A stretch of 64,000 nucleotides of DNA from Stutzerimonas decontaminans (GTDB lineage: Bacteria > Pseudomonadota > Gammaproteobacteria > Pseudomonadales > Pseudomonadaceae). The notes under the pieces are model-generated. The model searched no databases and had not been told where the DNA came from. It was given only the letters and a program-made list of their open reading frames with translations. Shown here piece by piece: positions 8,300 to 16,448 of the stretch. The translations under genes and the position numbers were made by a program. Position 1 is the first letter of the stretch. Each line of letters begins with the position of its first letter. The DNA is taken from the NCBI RefSeq assembly GCF_000661915.1, contig NZ_CP007509.1, positions 4,477,501 to 4,541,500 of the forward strand, in the 5' to 3' direction.

Positions 8300-8968
8300 T
8301 TAAAGGGGGAACAGCGGCGATGCGAAGAATCGCGTCAGCCAGCCAGCCGAGTTGCTGTCGTTGAGCACGCCGCGGCCCGCGTAGGAAATCTTGGCGTTGG
8401 CCACGCTCTGCGAAGAAACCTGGTTGTAGCGGTTGATGTCATCGATTCGCACCAGGCCGGTCAGGCGGATGTACTCGTCGCCCTGGTTCAGGCGCAGGGC
8501 CTTCTCGCCCTTGATCAGCAAGGTCCCGTTCGGCAACACGCGGTGCACGCTGACGGCGATCGAGCCGCGCAGGGTGTTCTGCTGTGAGCTCTTGGCCGAG
8601 CCCTTGAACTCACGCTCGCCGGAGGCCGAGGTTTCCACGTCCGGGTAGGTCTTGCCCAGAACAGTTGGCACGCCGATGCCTACGCTCGATTCCTTGCCGA
8701 AGCTGGTGCCGGCGCTCTTGCTCGACTGAGTGGACTCATCCAGCACCACGGTGAGAATGTCGCCGACCCGTACTGCGCGCCGATCGCTGACCAGCGAGCC
8801 GCCGTAGCCGGAGCGGAACAGACCGCCGCCGGTGGTCGGTGGCAGGCTGTAGTCGAGTTCCAGCGGCTCGTACTCGCTGGAATCCTCGTCCGGCAGCAGC
8901 TCGTCGAAGCTGGCGCAGCCGCCGAGCAGCAGAAAGGCGAACAGGAGGGCGATCGGCTTCATCGGCAT
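8300..8968 (-). CDS. flgH: Flagellar L-ring lipoprotein FlgH
   Basis: 222 residues from the ATG at 8968. The lipobox LLGGC places the lipidated Cys at residue 18, for outer-membrane anchoring as the L ring. Conserved FlgH segments follow (SDRRAVRVGDILTVVLDEST, LRGSIAVSVHRVLPNGTLLI, IRLTGLVRIDDINRYNQVSS). GTG at 8971 and ATG at 8962 are alternative in-frame starts. The ATG at 8968 overlaps the flgG stop as TGATG, a junction style also used at lafD/lafE, so I chose it; the Shine-Dalgarno is weak for all three. Confidence 0.94.
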   Translation of the reverse strand: MPMKPIALLFAFLLLGGCASFDELLPDEDSSEYEPLELDYSLPPTTGGGLFRSGYGGSLVSDRRAVRVGDILTVVLDESTQSSKSAGTSFGKESSVGIGVPTVLGKTYPDVETSASGEREFKGSAKSSQQNTLRGSIAVSVHRVLPNGTLLIKGEKALRLNQGDEYIRLTGLVRIDDINRYNQVSSQSVANAKISYAGRGVLNDSNSAGWLTRFFASPLFPL

Positions 8969-9753
8969 CACACGGTCTGGTTGAGGAACTGCTGCATGCC
9001 GCTGGCGGCATCGAGGACCTTGGCGTTGGCCTCGTAGGCGCGCTGGATGGCGATCATCGCCACCATGGCTTCCACCACCTGCACGTTGGAGCCTTCCAGC
9101 ACGCCCTGCTTGAGCTGGCCCAGGCCCTCCTCGCCCGGTACGCCTTCCACCGGCTCGCCGCTGGCGACGGTTTCGCGGTACAGGTTGCCGCCCAGCGCTT
9201 CCAGCCCGCCGGGGTTGGTGAAGTTGACCAGGGTGATCTGCCCCAGCTCGGACGGCAGGGTGTCGCCGGCCAGCACGGCAGTGACGATGCCGTCGCTGCC
9301 GACGGTGAAGCCGGTGCTGCCCTCAGGCACTTCGATCGCCGGGTTCAGCGGCAGGCCCTGGGCGTTGACCATCATGCCTTCGGCATTGAGCTGGAACTGG
9401 CCGTTCTCGGTGTAGAAGATGTCGCCGTTGGGCGACTCGACCTGGAAGAAGCCGCGGCCGACGATAGCCAGATCCATCGGCTGGCCGGTGGTCTGGATGC
9501 TGCCCTCGGTGAACACCTTCTGCGTGCCGGCGACGCGAACACCACTGCCCAGCTGGATGCCGGACGGCACGGTGTTGATTTCGTCGGCCTGGGCGCCCGG
9601 CTGCTTTTCGATGACGTAGAACAGGTCCTCGAAGACCGCGCGATCGCTCTTGAAGCCGTTGGTGTTGACGTTGGCCAGGTTGTTGGCGACGGTCGCCATG
9701 GCCTTGTCCTGGGCGGCCAGGCCGGTCTTGCTGACCCAAAGTGCGGAATTCAT
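8968..9753 (-). CDS. flgG: Distal rod protein FlgG
   Basis: 261 residues, typical FlgG length. The N-terminal axial motif is VANNLANVNTNGFKSDRAVF (about 23-42). The C-terminus has EGSNVQVVEAMVAMIAIQRA, YEANAKVLDAASGMQQFLNQ. FlgG builds the distal rod across the periplasm, inside the P and L rings. It lies 14 nt after flgF and overlaps flgH. Confidence 0.96.
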   Translation of the reverse strand: MNSALWVSKTGLAAQDKAMATVANNLANVNTNGFKSDRAVFEDLFYVIEKQPGAQADEINTVPSGIQLGSGVRVAGTQKVFTEGSIQTTGQPMDLAIVGRGFFQVESPNGDIFYTENGQFQLNAEGMMVNAQGLPLNPAIEVPEGSTGFTVGSDGIVTAVLAGDTLPSELGQITLVNFTNPGGLEALGGNLYRETVASGEPVEGVPGEEGLGQLKQGVLEGSNVQVVEAMVAMIAIQRAYEANAKVLDAASGMQQFLNQTV

Positions 9754-9767
9754 ACGTTATCTCCCGA

Positions 9768-10496
9768 TCAGCTGCCGCGGATCATTCGGTTGCCGGCGTC
9801 GGAGAGGTCCTCGGCGGCTTTCATCATCTTTACCTGGGTTTCGAACAGGCGGTTCAGGCTCATGGTCGAGGCCAGCTCATCGATCGCCGAGACGTTGCTC
9901 GACTCGAGAAAGCCGCTGGCCAGCCGCACGTCCTCGCTGGGCTGCGCCGGCTCGCCGTCGCGGGTCACCAGCAGGCCGGCCTGGTTCTTCATCAGGTTGG
10001 CCGCGGGCACGTCGACCAGACGGATGCGGTCGACCTCGGCCATCATCCAGTCGCCGGGCGCCATGACCGACACGGTGCCGTCGTTGCCGATTTCCATGCG
10101 GTCGTACTCAGGCAGAACGATGGGGCCACCCTCACCGAGCACCGCACGACCGTTGAGCGTCAGGCGTCCTTCGGCATCGACCTGCATGCTGCCCTGACGG
10201 GTGAAGGCCTCGCCCTCGCCGTCCTGCAACACGATCAAGCCGTTGCCCTTGACGGCGAAGTCCAGCTCGCGACCGGTGGCCACCATCGGCCCGGCGGCCA
10301 GGCTGACGCCGTTGTTCTCGATCAGCGCCATGTGCCGGCTGTCGTAGCCGTAGCCTTCCACCGCCACGGCCTGGGCGCGCTCCAGATCGGCGCGAAAGCC
10401 GGGGGTGTTGACGTTGGCCAGGTTGTTCGAGCGCACCTGCAGCGACATCATCGTGCGGCTGGCGGCCGTCATCGCGGTGTATCCCAAGCGATCCAT
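9768..10496 (-). CDS. flgF: Proximal rod protein FlgF
   Basis: 242 residues. It has the rod/hook N-terminal motif VRSNNLANVNTPGFRADLER and the C-terminal ESSNVSAIDELASTMSLNRL, FETQVKMMKAAEDLSDAGNR, as in FlgF. The order flgE-flgF-flgG and the size separate it from FlgG. It is a structural subunit of the proximal rod, exported by the flagellar type III system. The gap to flgE is 9 nt. Confidence 0.95.
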   Translation of the reverse strand: MDRLGYTAMTAASRTMMSLQVRSNNLANVNTPGFRADLERAQAVAVEGYGYDSRHMALIENNGVSLAAGPMVATGRELDFAVKGNGLIVLQDGEGEAFTRQGSMQVDAEGRLTLNGRAVLGEGGPIVLPEYDRMEIGNDGTVSVMAPGDWMMAEVDRIRLVDVPAANLMKNQAGLLVTRDGEPAQPSEDVRLASGFLESSNVSAIDELASTMSLNRLFETQVKMMKAAEDLSDAGNRMIRGS

Positions 10497-10505
10497 GGGT
10501 CAGCC

Positions 10506-11696
10506 TCAGATTGCGTTGAACAGGACCTGGGTCAGTTCCTTGTTGGTGGAAATGACCTGGGTGTTGGCCTGGTAGTTACGCTGGCCTTCCATCAGGCCTA
10601 CCAGCTGCTGCGTGAGGTCGACGTTGGAGCTTTCCAGCGCGCCGGAGGCCAGGGTGCCGTACTGGCCGACGCCAGGAGCGCCGAGCATCGCCGCGCCGGA
10701 GGCGGCGGTTTCGGTCCAGGCCGTGCCGCTGACGTTCTTCAGGCCTTCGGCATTGACGAAGCTGGCCAGCACCACCTGGCCCTGCAGCATGCGCTCGCCA
10801 TTGGAATAGCTGGCGTAGACCCTGCCGTCCTTCTCCACGGTCATCCCGGTCTGTTCGCCAGCCGCATAGCCGGTGGCACGGTTGTTGGTCACGCTGAACT
10901 CCGAGCCGTACTGGCTGGTGCCGCTGTAGTCGAGGTCGATGGCCAATGGCGCGACGCCGCCGGCCAGCGGAGCGGCCAGGGCGACCGTGCCGATCGGAGT
11001 GGCCAGCACGCCAGCGGTGTCGAAGGTCAGCGCCTGCGGGGCGCCAGCGAGGGCAGCGCCGTCGACGTAGTAATGGGCATTCCAGCTGTTGTCGGCAGTC
11101 TTGACGAAGTACTGGGTCAGGGTGTGTTCCTTACCCTGAGAGTCGTACAGCTTGGTGGTGTAGGTGGAGTTGTAGCTGTCCGCCGCCAGCGGGTCGAAGG
11201 CCACGGCCGGGACCTCCTGGTTGGCATCCAGATTGGCGACGAAGCTCAGCGCATCGGTGGCGCGGGCCGGAATGCCGCCGGAGCGCAGCTGCAGGTCACC
11301 GACGGTGCCGGTCTGCAGGTTGCCGGTGGCATCGGCGGGGTAACCCTGGAGGCGCTGGCCCAGGCTGTTGGTGATGTAGCTGTCCTTGTCGGTGCCGAAG
11401 ATGCCGGCGCGGGTGTAGCCGATGTCGCCATTGCTGGCGCGGGTGACGAAGAAGCCGCCACCGGAGATGGCCAGATCGAGGGTGCGGTTGGTCGAGGTCA
11501 GCGCGCCGCCCTGGCTGATGCTCTGGGTGGTGCCGATCACTTCCACGCCCATGGCCTGGGTCTCGGCATACAGGCTGCCGAAGTTGGTACGCGAGGACTT
11601 GAAGCCCACGGTGCCGGAGTTGGCGATGTTGTTGCCGATGGTGTTGAGTTGTTCGTTGACGGCGGACAGGCCGGTCAGGGCGATATTGAAGCTCAT
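10506..11696 (-). CDS. flgE: Flagellar hook protein FlgE
   Basis: 396 residues. The N-terminus MSFNIALTGLSAVNEQLNTI, GNNIANSGTVGFKSSRTNFG is the conserved hook axial region. The C-terminus ALESSNVDLTQQLVGLMEGQ, RNYQANTQVISTNKELTQVL matches FlgE. The middle is the variable D1/D2 surface part. FlgE polymerises into the hook under the FlgD cap, with length set by LafE/FliK. Confidence 0.96.
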   Translation of the reverse strand: MSFNIALTGLSAVNEQLNTIGNNIANSGTVGFKSSRTNFGSLYAETQAMGVEVIGTTQSISQGGALTSTNRTLDLAISGGGFFVTRASNGDIGYTRAGIFGTDKDSYITNSLGQRLQGYPADATGNLQTGTVGDLQLRSGGIPARATDALSFVANLDANQEVPAVAFDPLAADSYNSTYTTKLYDSQGKEHTLTQYFVKTADNSWNAHYYVDGAALAGAPQALTFDTAGVLATPIGTVALAAPLAGGVAPLAIDLDYSGTSQYGSEFSVTNNRATGYAAGEQTGMTVEKDGRVYASYSNGERMLQGQVVLASFVNAEGLKNVSGTAWTETAASGAAMLGAPGVGQYGTLASGALESSNVDLTQQLVGLMEGQRNYQANTQVISTNKELTQVLFNAI

Positions 11697-11746
11697 GGTT
11701 GCGTCTCGACTCTGCTGGATGGAGGTTCGGTGGCTGGTCGCCGCGC

Positions 11747-12412
11747 TCAGGCGCGGCCGGCACCGAACTCGAGAATGTTGTAGAACGGCACCGAGCCGAC
11801 GCCGTCGATCTGCAGCACCGGGCCTTCGGCGCTGACGCGCACGTTGCCGACCAGACCGGCGACTTCCACCTGCGGGTATTCGCCGTTATCCGACTCGATC
11901 ACCACGCTGTACTGGCCGGCCGGCAGGCCGAGGCGCTGCGGATCGATGTCGAACGGCACCTGGCCGGGAGAGCGGGCGCCGAGCTCGATGGTGGTCTTGA
12001 TTCCGTTGGAATCGGTCAGTACCACCGCCGTGCGGTTGGAGGCATGGGCCAGGGTGAACTGACCCTGCAGCGGCTGCGTGCCCAGCTGCAGGCTGTCCAC
12101 CGTCACCCGCACCTGCTGGCCGACCAGGCCGGCAGCGGTCAGCGTCTGCAGGTTGTCCATCAGCACCAGGTTGTTCTGCGCCAGGCTGGTCATGTTCTCC
12201 ATGCTCTTGACCTGGGACATCGCCGAGAACTGGTTGAGGAACTCGGTGCTGTCGACCGGCTTGGTCGGGTCCTGATACTTGATCTGCGCGACCATCAGGC
12301 TGATGAAGTTGTTCTCCATCGTGGTGGCGTCGCTGACATTCACGGCGCGCTTGACCTGATCGATGCTGTTGCCGGCCAGGCTGCTATCCAGCGCGGAATT
12401 GACGCTACTCAT
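11747..12412 (-). CDS. flgD: Hook-cap scaffold protein FlgD
   Basis: 221 residues. The N-terminal FlgD signature is present (NNFISLMVAQIKYQDPTKPV, DSTEFLNQFSAMSQVKSMEN), followed by the FlgD-type Ig/tudor-like region (VGQQVRVTVDSLQLG, LPAGQYSVVIESDNG). FlgD caps the growing hook and is absent from the mature organelle. Its ATG abuts the flgC stop (shared base at 12412), and a 50-nt gap precedes flgE. Confidence 0.95.
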   Translation of the reverse strand: MSSVNSALDSSLAGNSIDQVKRAVNVSDATTMENNFISLMVAQIKYQDPTKPVDSTEFLNQFSAMSQVKSMENMTSLAQNNLVLMDNLQTLTAAGLVGQQVRVTVDSLQLGTQPLQGQFTLAHASNRTAVVLTDSNGIKTTIELGARSPGQVPFDIDPQRLGLPAGQYSVVIESDNGEYPQVEVAGLVGNVRVSAEGPVLQIDGVGSVPFYNILEFGAGRA

Positions 12413-12840
12413 CAGACTTCTCCCAGGCGCAGCAGGCTCTGCTGCATGCTCTTGACGCGGTTGAGCACCTCGACACCGGTCTCGAAGCTACGGGTGGCCG
12501 ACATCATGTCGGTCATTTCCTCGATCTCGTTGATGTCGGGGTAATAGACGTAGCCCTCGCCGTCGGCCAGCGGATTGCCCGGCTCATAGCGGCGCTTGGG
12601 CTCGGCACCGGAAGTCACCACGTCGAGCACCTGCACATGGGCGCCGCCCAGGCCAACGCCGCGAGTCAGCGAGTTGTTCTCGTACACCGCGGCGAACATC
12701 GGCTTGCGCGCCTGGTAGACGTCGGCAGGGTTGGCCGCCGCCGAGTCGGTGTTGGCCAGGTTGCTGGCCACGGTGTTCAGCCGCACGGTCTGCGCGTTCA
12801 TCGACGAGCCGGCGATACGGTAGATGGAATCGAATGACAT
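12412..12840 (-). CDS. flgC: Proximal rod protein FlgC
   Basis: 142 residues. It has the FlgC pattern: MNAQTVRLNTVASNLANTDS near the N-terminus, the internal PVF-like YQARKPMFAAV, a GVGLGGAHVQVLDVV segment, and the C-terminal MTDMMSATRSFETGVEVLNR. Its ATG shares one base with the flgB stop (TGATG), so translation is probably coupled. Confidence 0.95.
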   Translation of the reverse strand: MSFDSIYRIAGSSMNAQTVRLNTVASNLANTDSAAANPADVYQARKPMFAAVYENNSLTRGVGLGGAHVQVLDVVTSGAEPKRRYEPGNPLADGEGYVYYPDINEIEEMTDMMSATRSFETGVEVLNRVKSMQQSLLRLGEV

Positions 12841-13205
12841 CAGCGGCCCTCGATGGCCTGCTTCAGGCCACGGAATTTCATGGTCAGGAAGGTCAGGCTG
12901 GTCTGGAAATCCATGGAATTGCGCGAGAACTGCGCCTGCTCGACCGACAGCTCGACGGTGTTGCCGTCCTGCGAGGCCTGGGTCGGTACGCGATAGAGCA
13001 TGCGCGGATCGCTGCCGGCGATGCTCAGGCGCGATGAGGCGCGATCATCCAGGCGTTGCATTTCGGCGCCGAAATCGATGTCGCGAGCCTGAAAGCCCGG
13101 GGTGTCCTCGTTGGCCAGGTTCGCCGCGAGGACCTCGCTGCGCTGCATGCGCAAACCCAGCGCGCGTTCGTGAACGCCGAGGGCGTCTTCAATCCGTATA
13201 CTCAT
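12840..13205 (-). CDS. flgB: Proximal rod protein FlgB
   Basis: 121 residues from the ATG at 13205 (MSIRIEDALGVHERALGLRM). The reading frame stays open further upstream, but the codons before this ATG are not FlgB-like, and an AAGGG lies 9 nt before it. Conserved elements are LAANLANEDTPGFQARDIDF and the C-terminal QAQFSRNSMDFQTSLTFLTM. It is the first gene of the long flgBCDEFGHIJKL-lafW operon, expressed from the sigma 54-type promoter at 13254-13270. Confidence 0.95.
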   Translation of the reverse strand: MSIRIEDALGVHERALGLRMQRSEVLAANLANEDTPGFQARDIDFGAEMQRLDDRASSRLSIAGSDPRMLYRVPTQASQDGNTVELSVEQAQFSRNSMDFQTSLTFLTMKFRGLKQAIEGR

Positions 13206-13253
13206 TCGCCGATACCCTTGAAGCATGAGCGGTGTGATAACCGACCATCGCTT

Positions 13254-13270
13254 CTGCAGCATTCGTGCCG
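13254..13270 (-). promoter_or_regulatory. Sigma 54-type promoter of flgB operon
   Basis: On the minus strand the site reads CGGCACGAATGCTGCAG. This keeps the invariant GG-N10-GC spacing and matches the consensus TGGCACG-N4-TTGCW at all but two bases. It ends about 50 nt before the flgB ATG. With a sigma 54 activator (LafK) in the same cluster, this is the likely class II promoter for rod, hook and ring genes. Confidence 0.75.
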
Positions 13271-13303
13271 GCCCGCCAACACATAGGTAACCCGTTGTTT
13301 TCA

Positions 13304-14092
13304 ATGACAAAAAGCGCAAAGCACAGGTCCCTCTCCAACACCCTGCTTCCGCATCGAGCGCAACCTGAGGACGGAAGCGGAAAACGTACTTCCGCCTGGG
13401 CAGCGCTGCTGTTGCTGCCTGGCTTGGTGTGGGCGCAAGGCGGTGCCGATGAGCAGATTCGCCAGGCCGTCGACCGGCACCTGAACGATGCGCTGCTGCG
13501 CGAAGCGAAGCGCCAGGGTTGGCAGGGCGCACGTCTGAGCCATGACACAAGCCTGCCGGCCAGCGCCGCGCGACTGCCCCGCTGCGACGAGCCGCTACAG
13601 ATTGGCGAAACGGGTGGCAGCCAGTCTCTGCTGGACCGCCAGCGCCTGATGATCCGTTGTGCGCAAGCGAATGGCTGGACGCTGGAAGTCACCAGTCAAC
13701 CCAGTGTGTGGCTGCCGGCAGTGCACGCCCAGGGCATCATCGAACGCGGGCAGACGCTGGGGCGGGACGACCTCAGGCTCGAACCGATCAATATCGGCAA
13801 GGCCCAGCGCGGTTATTTCAATCGCCTGGAAGAGGTGCAGGGCATGGCCGCGAAACGACGCATCCGCGCCGGGCAGACACTTACCCCCTCGCTGCTGGCG
13901 CAGCCGTTGGCAGTCAAGCGCGGCCAGCCGGTAAAGATCGTTGCCAGCCACGACGGTATCGAAGCCTCCACCAGCGGCGAGGCGCTGGGTGACGGACAAC
14001 CCGGCGAGGTAATTCGCGTACGCAACGTACGCAGCGGCAAGGTGATCGATGCGAAGGTGGTGGAAGAAGGCGTGGTGACCAGTACGTTCTAG
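13304..14092 (+). CDS. flgA: P-ring assembly chaperone FlgA
   Basis: 262 residues from ATG 13304 (MTKSAKHRSLSN). A hydrophobic export segment (AWAALLLLPGLVWAQ, about residues 33-47) precedes the mature part. The C-terminal half has the SAF-like FlgA pattern (GIIERGQTLGRDDLRLEPIN, RRIRAGQTLTPSLLAQPLAV, KRGQPVKIVASHDGI, GEVIRVRNVRSGKVIDAKVV). FlgA is a periplasmic chaperone for FlgI. The in-frame ATG at 13265 would add 13 residues and lies at the sigma 54 site of flgB, so the shorter start is preferred. The gene is divergent from flgB, and two GCGGAAG motifs upstream of flgB lie inside its 5' coding part. Confidence 0.9.
   Translation: MTKSAKHRSLSNTLLPHRAQPEDGSGKRTSAWAALLLLPGLVWAQGGADEQIRQAVDRHLNDALLREAKRQGWQGARLSHDTSLPASAARLPRCDEPLQIGETGGSQSLLDRQRLMIRCAQANGWTLEVTSQPSVWLPAVHAQGIIERGQTLGRDDLRLEPINIGKAQRGYFNRLEEVQGMAAKRRIRAGQTLTPSLLAQPLAVKRGQPVKIVASHDGIEASTSGEALGDGQPGEVIRVRNVRSGKVIDAKVVEEGVVTSTF
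13345..13400 (-). promoter_or_regulatory. Candidate LafK enhancer pair upstream of flgB
   Basis: Read toward flgB, the motif GCCCAGGCGGAAG lies at 13389-13401 and TGCGGAAGC at 13345-13353. They are about 43 bp apart and about 80 and 125 bp upstream of the sigma 54 promoter, a usual enhancer distance. The same core and spacing occur upstream of lafB. The 7-mer core also occurs by chance inside genes of this window, so this is a hypothesis. Confidence 0.4.
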
Positions 14093-14113
14093 TGGTGATC
14101 GTCGCCCTGCTTC

Positions 14114-14189
14114 GCCGCGAGGGCGCGCCTCCCACTATAAAGCGGGTTAGTGCAGGCCCCCGGCTCTTGTGGAGGGCCGCCCTCGGGGC
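14114..14189. repeat. Imperfect extragenic inverted repeat after flgA
   Basis: GCCGCGAGGGCGCGCCTCCC at 14114-14133 is imperfectly inverted at 14169-14189 (GTGGAGGGCCGCCCTCGGGG). This gives a long GC-rich stem downstream of the flgA stop. The composition is typical of the scattered extragenic palindromes of pseudomonads. It may terminate flgA transcription and separate it from lafA. Confidence 0.5.
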
Positions 14190-14247
14190 GAACTCTAGCC
14201 ACCCCGCCGGGTGTGGCTAACGCTACACTGACCGCATCGGCAGAGAT

Positions 14248-14366
14248 CGCAGCCGCTAAAAAAATTTGACGTCAGGATTTAATCCTTCCTGGTGGGTTGT
14301 CGCCTTACCCCTTCAGCAGGCAGTCAAGCCAGCTCCTACAGCCCACTTAGCACGAAGGATTTACTC
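14248..14366 (+). promoter_or_regulatory. Leader/promoter region of lafA
   Basis: An AT-rich stretch follows a GCCGCTAA box (14253-14260), which resembles the sigma 28 -10 element GCCGATAA, but no good -35 box lies 11 nt before it. An alternative reading has TAAAAAAA then GGATTTAA with 10-nt spacing. A small dyad GGATT-T-AATCC lies at about 14273-14285. The flagellin mRNA leader would be roughly 80-100 nt, ending in a GAAGGAT Shine-Dalgarno. The exact promoter is not settled. Confidence 0.3.
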
Positions 14367-15248
14367 ATGGCCCTGTCCATTCATACCAACTACTCCTCGC
14401 TGGTTACCCAGACCAACCTGACCAAGACCAACAACGCCCTGGGCACCAACCAGCAGCGTCTGGGCACCGGCCTGCGTATCAACAGCGCCGCCGACGATGC
14501 CGCCGGCCTGCAGATCGCCACCCGCCTGACCGCTCAGAGCCGTGGTATGGGCGTTGCGATACGCAACGTGAACGACTCGGTTTCGCTGCTGCAGACCGGT
14601 GAAGGCGCGCTGAGCGAAATGACCGACATCGTCCAGCGCATGAAAGACCTGGCCACTCAGTCAGCGAACGACACCAACTCCCAGGATGACCGCGACGCCC
14701 TGCAAGCCGAGTACGACGAGCTGGGCAAAGAGCTGTACAACATCATGGAGAACACCAAATACGCGGGAGAGACTCTGTTCACCGCTACCGCCACCACCGG
14801 CAAGTTCAGCGCAGCCGCTGGCGTGGTATTGCAGATCGGCTCCAGCACCGCCGAAACCATGACCGTGCAAGCCGACACCGAGGTGACCGATCTGCAGACC
14901 GCCCTGGGCGGCCTCTCCAGCGCGTACTCCGCCGCGGGCACTGCCGGTACCGAAATCGCCGCACAAGCTGGCGCCAACACCATGATCGACACGCTGAGCG
15001 ATGCTCTGGATGACATCGGTGCCCTGCGCGCCAAGTTCGGTGCCAACATCAACCGCCTGAACCACACCAGCAACAACCTGGCGAACATGAAGGACAACAC
15101 CGAGATGGCCAAAGGTCGCATCATGGATGCCGACTTCGCCATGGAAAGCGCCAACATGAGCAAGAACTCCATGCTCATGCAGTCGGGCATCTCCATGCTC
15201 AAGCAAGCCGGCCAGATGCCGGGCATGGTCATGGGCCTGCTGGGCTAA
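14367..15248 (+). CDS. lafA: Lateral flagellin
   Basis: 293 residues, a compact flagellin of lateral type. The N-terminal D0/D1 region is canonical (MALSIHTNYSSLVTQTNLTK, LGTGLRINSAADDAAGLQIA). The C-terminal D1/D0 region also is (ALDDIGALRAKFGANINRLN, HTSNNLANMKDNTEMAKGRI). Only a small variable centre (about 145-205) remains. The last 30 residues are unusually Met-rich. The start at 14367 follows GAAGGATTTACTC and gives the canonical N-terminus; an upstream in-frame ATG at 14292 would add a non-flagellin extension. A strong terminator follows, so it is a single-gene transcript, presumably under LafS (sigma 28) control. Confidence 0.96.
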   Translation: MALSIHTNYSSLVTQTNLTKTNNALGTNQQRLGTGLRINSAADDAAGLQIATRLTAQSRGMGVAIRNVNDSVSLLQTGEGALSEMTDIVQRMKDLATQSANDTNSQDDRDALQAEYDELGKELYNIMENTKYAGETLFTATATTGKFSAAAGVVLQIGSSTAETMTVQADTEVTDLQTALGGLSSAYSAAGTAGTEIAAQAGANTMIDTLSDALDDIGALRAKFGANINRLNHTSNNLANMKDNTEMAKGRIMDADFAMESANMSKNSMLMQSGISMLKQAGQMPGMVMGLLG

Positions 15249-15257
15249 TGATCGCTG

Positions 15258-15327
15258 GGTCGGCCAAAACATGGCCGACCGACTCGCTGCAACGAAAACG
15301 CCCCGACTGGTTCGGGGCGTTTTCGTT
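15258..15327. terminator. Double-hairpin terminator after lafA
   Basis: Two stems follow the lafA stop: GGTCGGCC/GGCCGACC at 15258-15280, and a perfect 16-bp stem from AACGAAAACGCCCCGA at 15291-15306 (loop CTGGT) to 15312-15327. The second stem has A/T-rich flanks (TTTTCGTT on the plus strand), a strong Rho-independent terminator. Confidence 0.85.
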
Positions 15328-15620
15328 CGTGCGTAAAAAAACGGGGCATCCGACTAAAGGTTATTAGCCGAGCCACAGTCAAGACAAGCGCACCAGCACA
15401 CCGCGCAAGGCCGCGCGCGACGCGGCTTCCAACGACGCTTATGAATGACCATCAAGTCAAGAAAAGGCCTGACAGTGTCATATAGCCATCATAGACGACA
15501 GCTATAACCCAGATTAGTTCTCTTGTAAGTTCAAAAAAACGGCGCCAAGATACTGCCGACTAGTTCACGACATACCCTTGTCCCAGATCACACAACATCC
15601 ATTTCGTTTCTCAGGGCACC
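15328..15620. other. Gene-free regulatory stretch before lafZ
   Basis: This is the AT-richer spacer between the lafA terminator and the lafZ-like gene. It has no convincing ORF. A 6-bp inverted repeat TATAGC/GCTATA lies at 15481-15486 and 15501-15506, followed by an A-rich run near 15533-15540. No sigma 54 or sigma 28 promoter is recognisable. The lafZ promoter must lie here, and an operator for LafZ itself is possible. Confidence 0.4.
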
Positions 15621-16448
15621 ATGATTTCATCTCTGACCATGAAGGCCACCGATGGCACCGTTTGTCCGCTCCTGAGGAGCGGCCGCGATGGCTGCCTGGT
15701 TCGCTTCGATCGCTCGCTCTATCAGCTATCGCTTTCCACTGGCGACGAGGTAGAAAAAGTGGACCTTGGCTTTTCCGGCAGTCGGGTCCTGGAGCGTCTG
15801 TTGCAGGTGCCTGGTGAGGTCGTTTCGCGTGAGGAACTGCTGAGCTACGCCTGGCAGGAGCGTGTGGTTGGTCAAGGCAGTCTGAACCAGCAGATCTACA
15901 CCCTGCGCCAGATTCTGGCCGATGCAGACAGCCAGATCATCCAGACCTTGCCGCGCCGGGGCTACCTGTTCAACCCGAACTATCTCGTCAGCGTCGAAAA
16001 CACCTCGCAGCAGCCAGCACCGACGCCGGTCGAACAGCCCAATGCAGCATTGCCGCTTTCACGTCGGACACCGCTCCGCTCTCCCTGGCTCGCCCCCACA
16101 ATGCTCGGCACTGCTGTAGCGCTACTGCTGGCGTTCGTCGCTCTGGGCTATCGCTTCATGCATGCGCCCAAGGGTTCGCTGACCTATACCCACTCCATCG
16201 GCCCGCTCGAAGTGCTCTACGTGGAAAAGAGCCAGCAGATGCTGGAACGGATGATGCAAGAGACCCGCCTGCTGGTAGCCAGTGTTGCGGGCATGAGTTC
16301 GCGCCCGGGCCGGCTGATCGTGAACATGTCGCCCGGCTTTTACGAGCTGCGCTGCCTGCAAAACGACGGCCGGGTCAACTGGCTGAAGGTTCACCGCAGC
16401 CAGGTGAACGCGATCCCGAACGAAACACTGCAAGGATGTCTGCGATGA
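15621..16448 (+). CDS. lafZ: LafZ-like membrane-bound winged-helix regulator
   Basis: 275 residues with a ToxR/CadC-like layout. A cytoplasmic OmpR-type winged helix spans about 45-117 (GFSGSRVLERLLQVPGEVVS, WQERVVGQGSLNQQIYTLRQ, IIQTLPRRGYLF). A Pro-rich linker follows, then one transmembrane segment (about 156-178), then a periplasmic domain (179-275) with two Cys (C245, C273) that could form a disulfide. Enterobacterial Flag-2 loci carry a transmembrane regulator gene (lafZ) next to lafA, hence the name. The ATG at 15621 follows AGGG. The stop overlaps the next gene as ATGA. It probably senses an envelope signal and controls lateral genes; that target is inference. Confidence 0.75.
   Translation: MISSLTMKATDGTVCPLLRSGRDGCLVRFDRSLYQLSLSTGDEVEKVDLGFSGSRVLERLLQVPGEVVSREELLSYAWQERVVGQGSLNQQIYTLRQILADADSQIIQTLPRRGYLFNPNYLVSVENTSQQPAPTPVEQPNAALPLSRRTPLRSPWLAPTMLGTAVALLLAFVALGYRFMHAPKGSLTYTHSIGPLEVLYVEKSQQMLERMMQETRLLVASVAGMSSRPGRLIVNMSPGFYELRCLQNDGRVNWLKVHRSQVNAIPNETLQGCLR

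Noticed and set aside
9741..11783. 680-codon frame antisense to flgF and flgE
   Set aside because: Antisense shadow; composition rich in Gly/Ala/His/Gln, no family features.
14341..14366. TCAAG-like sigma 28 -35 near the lafA start
   Set aside because: No -10 element at the right distance, and it would leave almost no leader.
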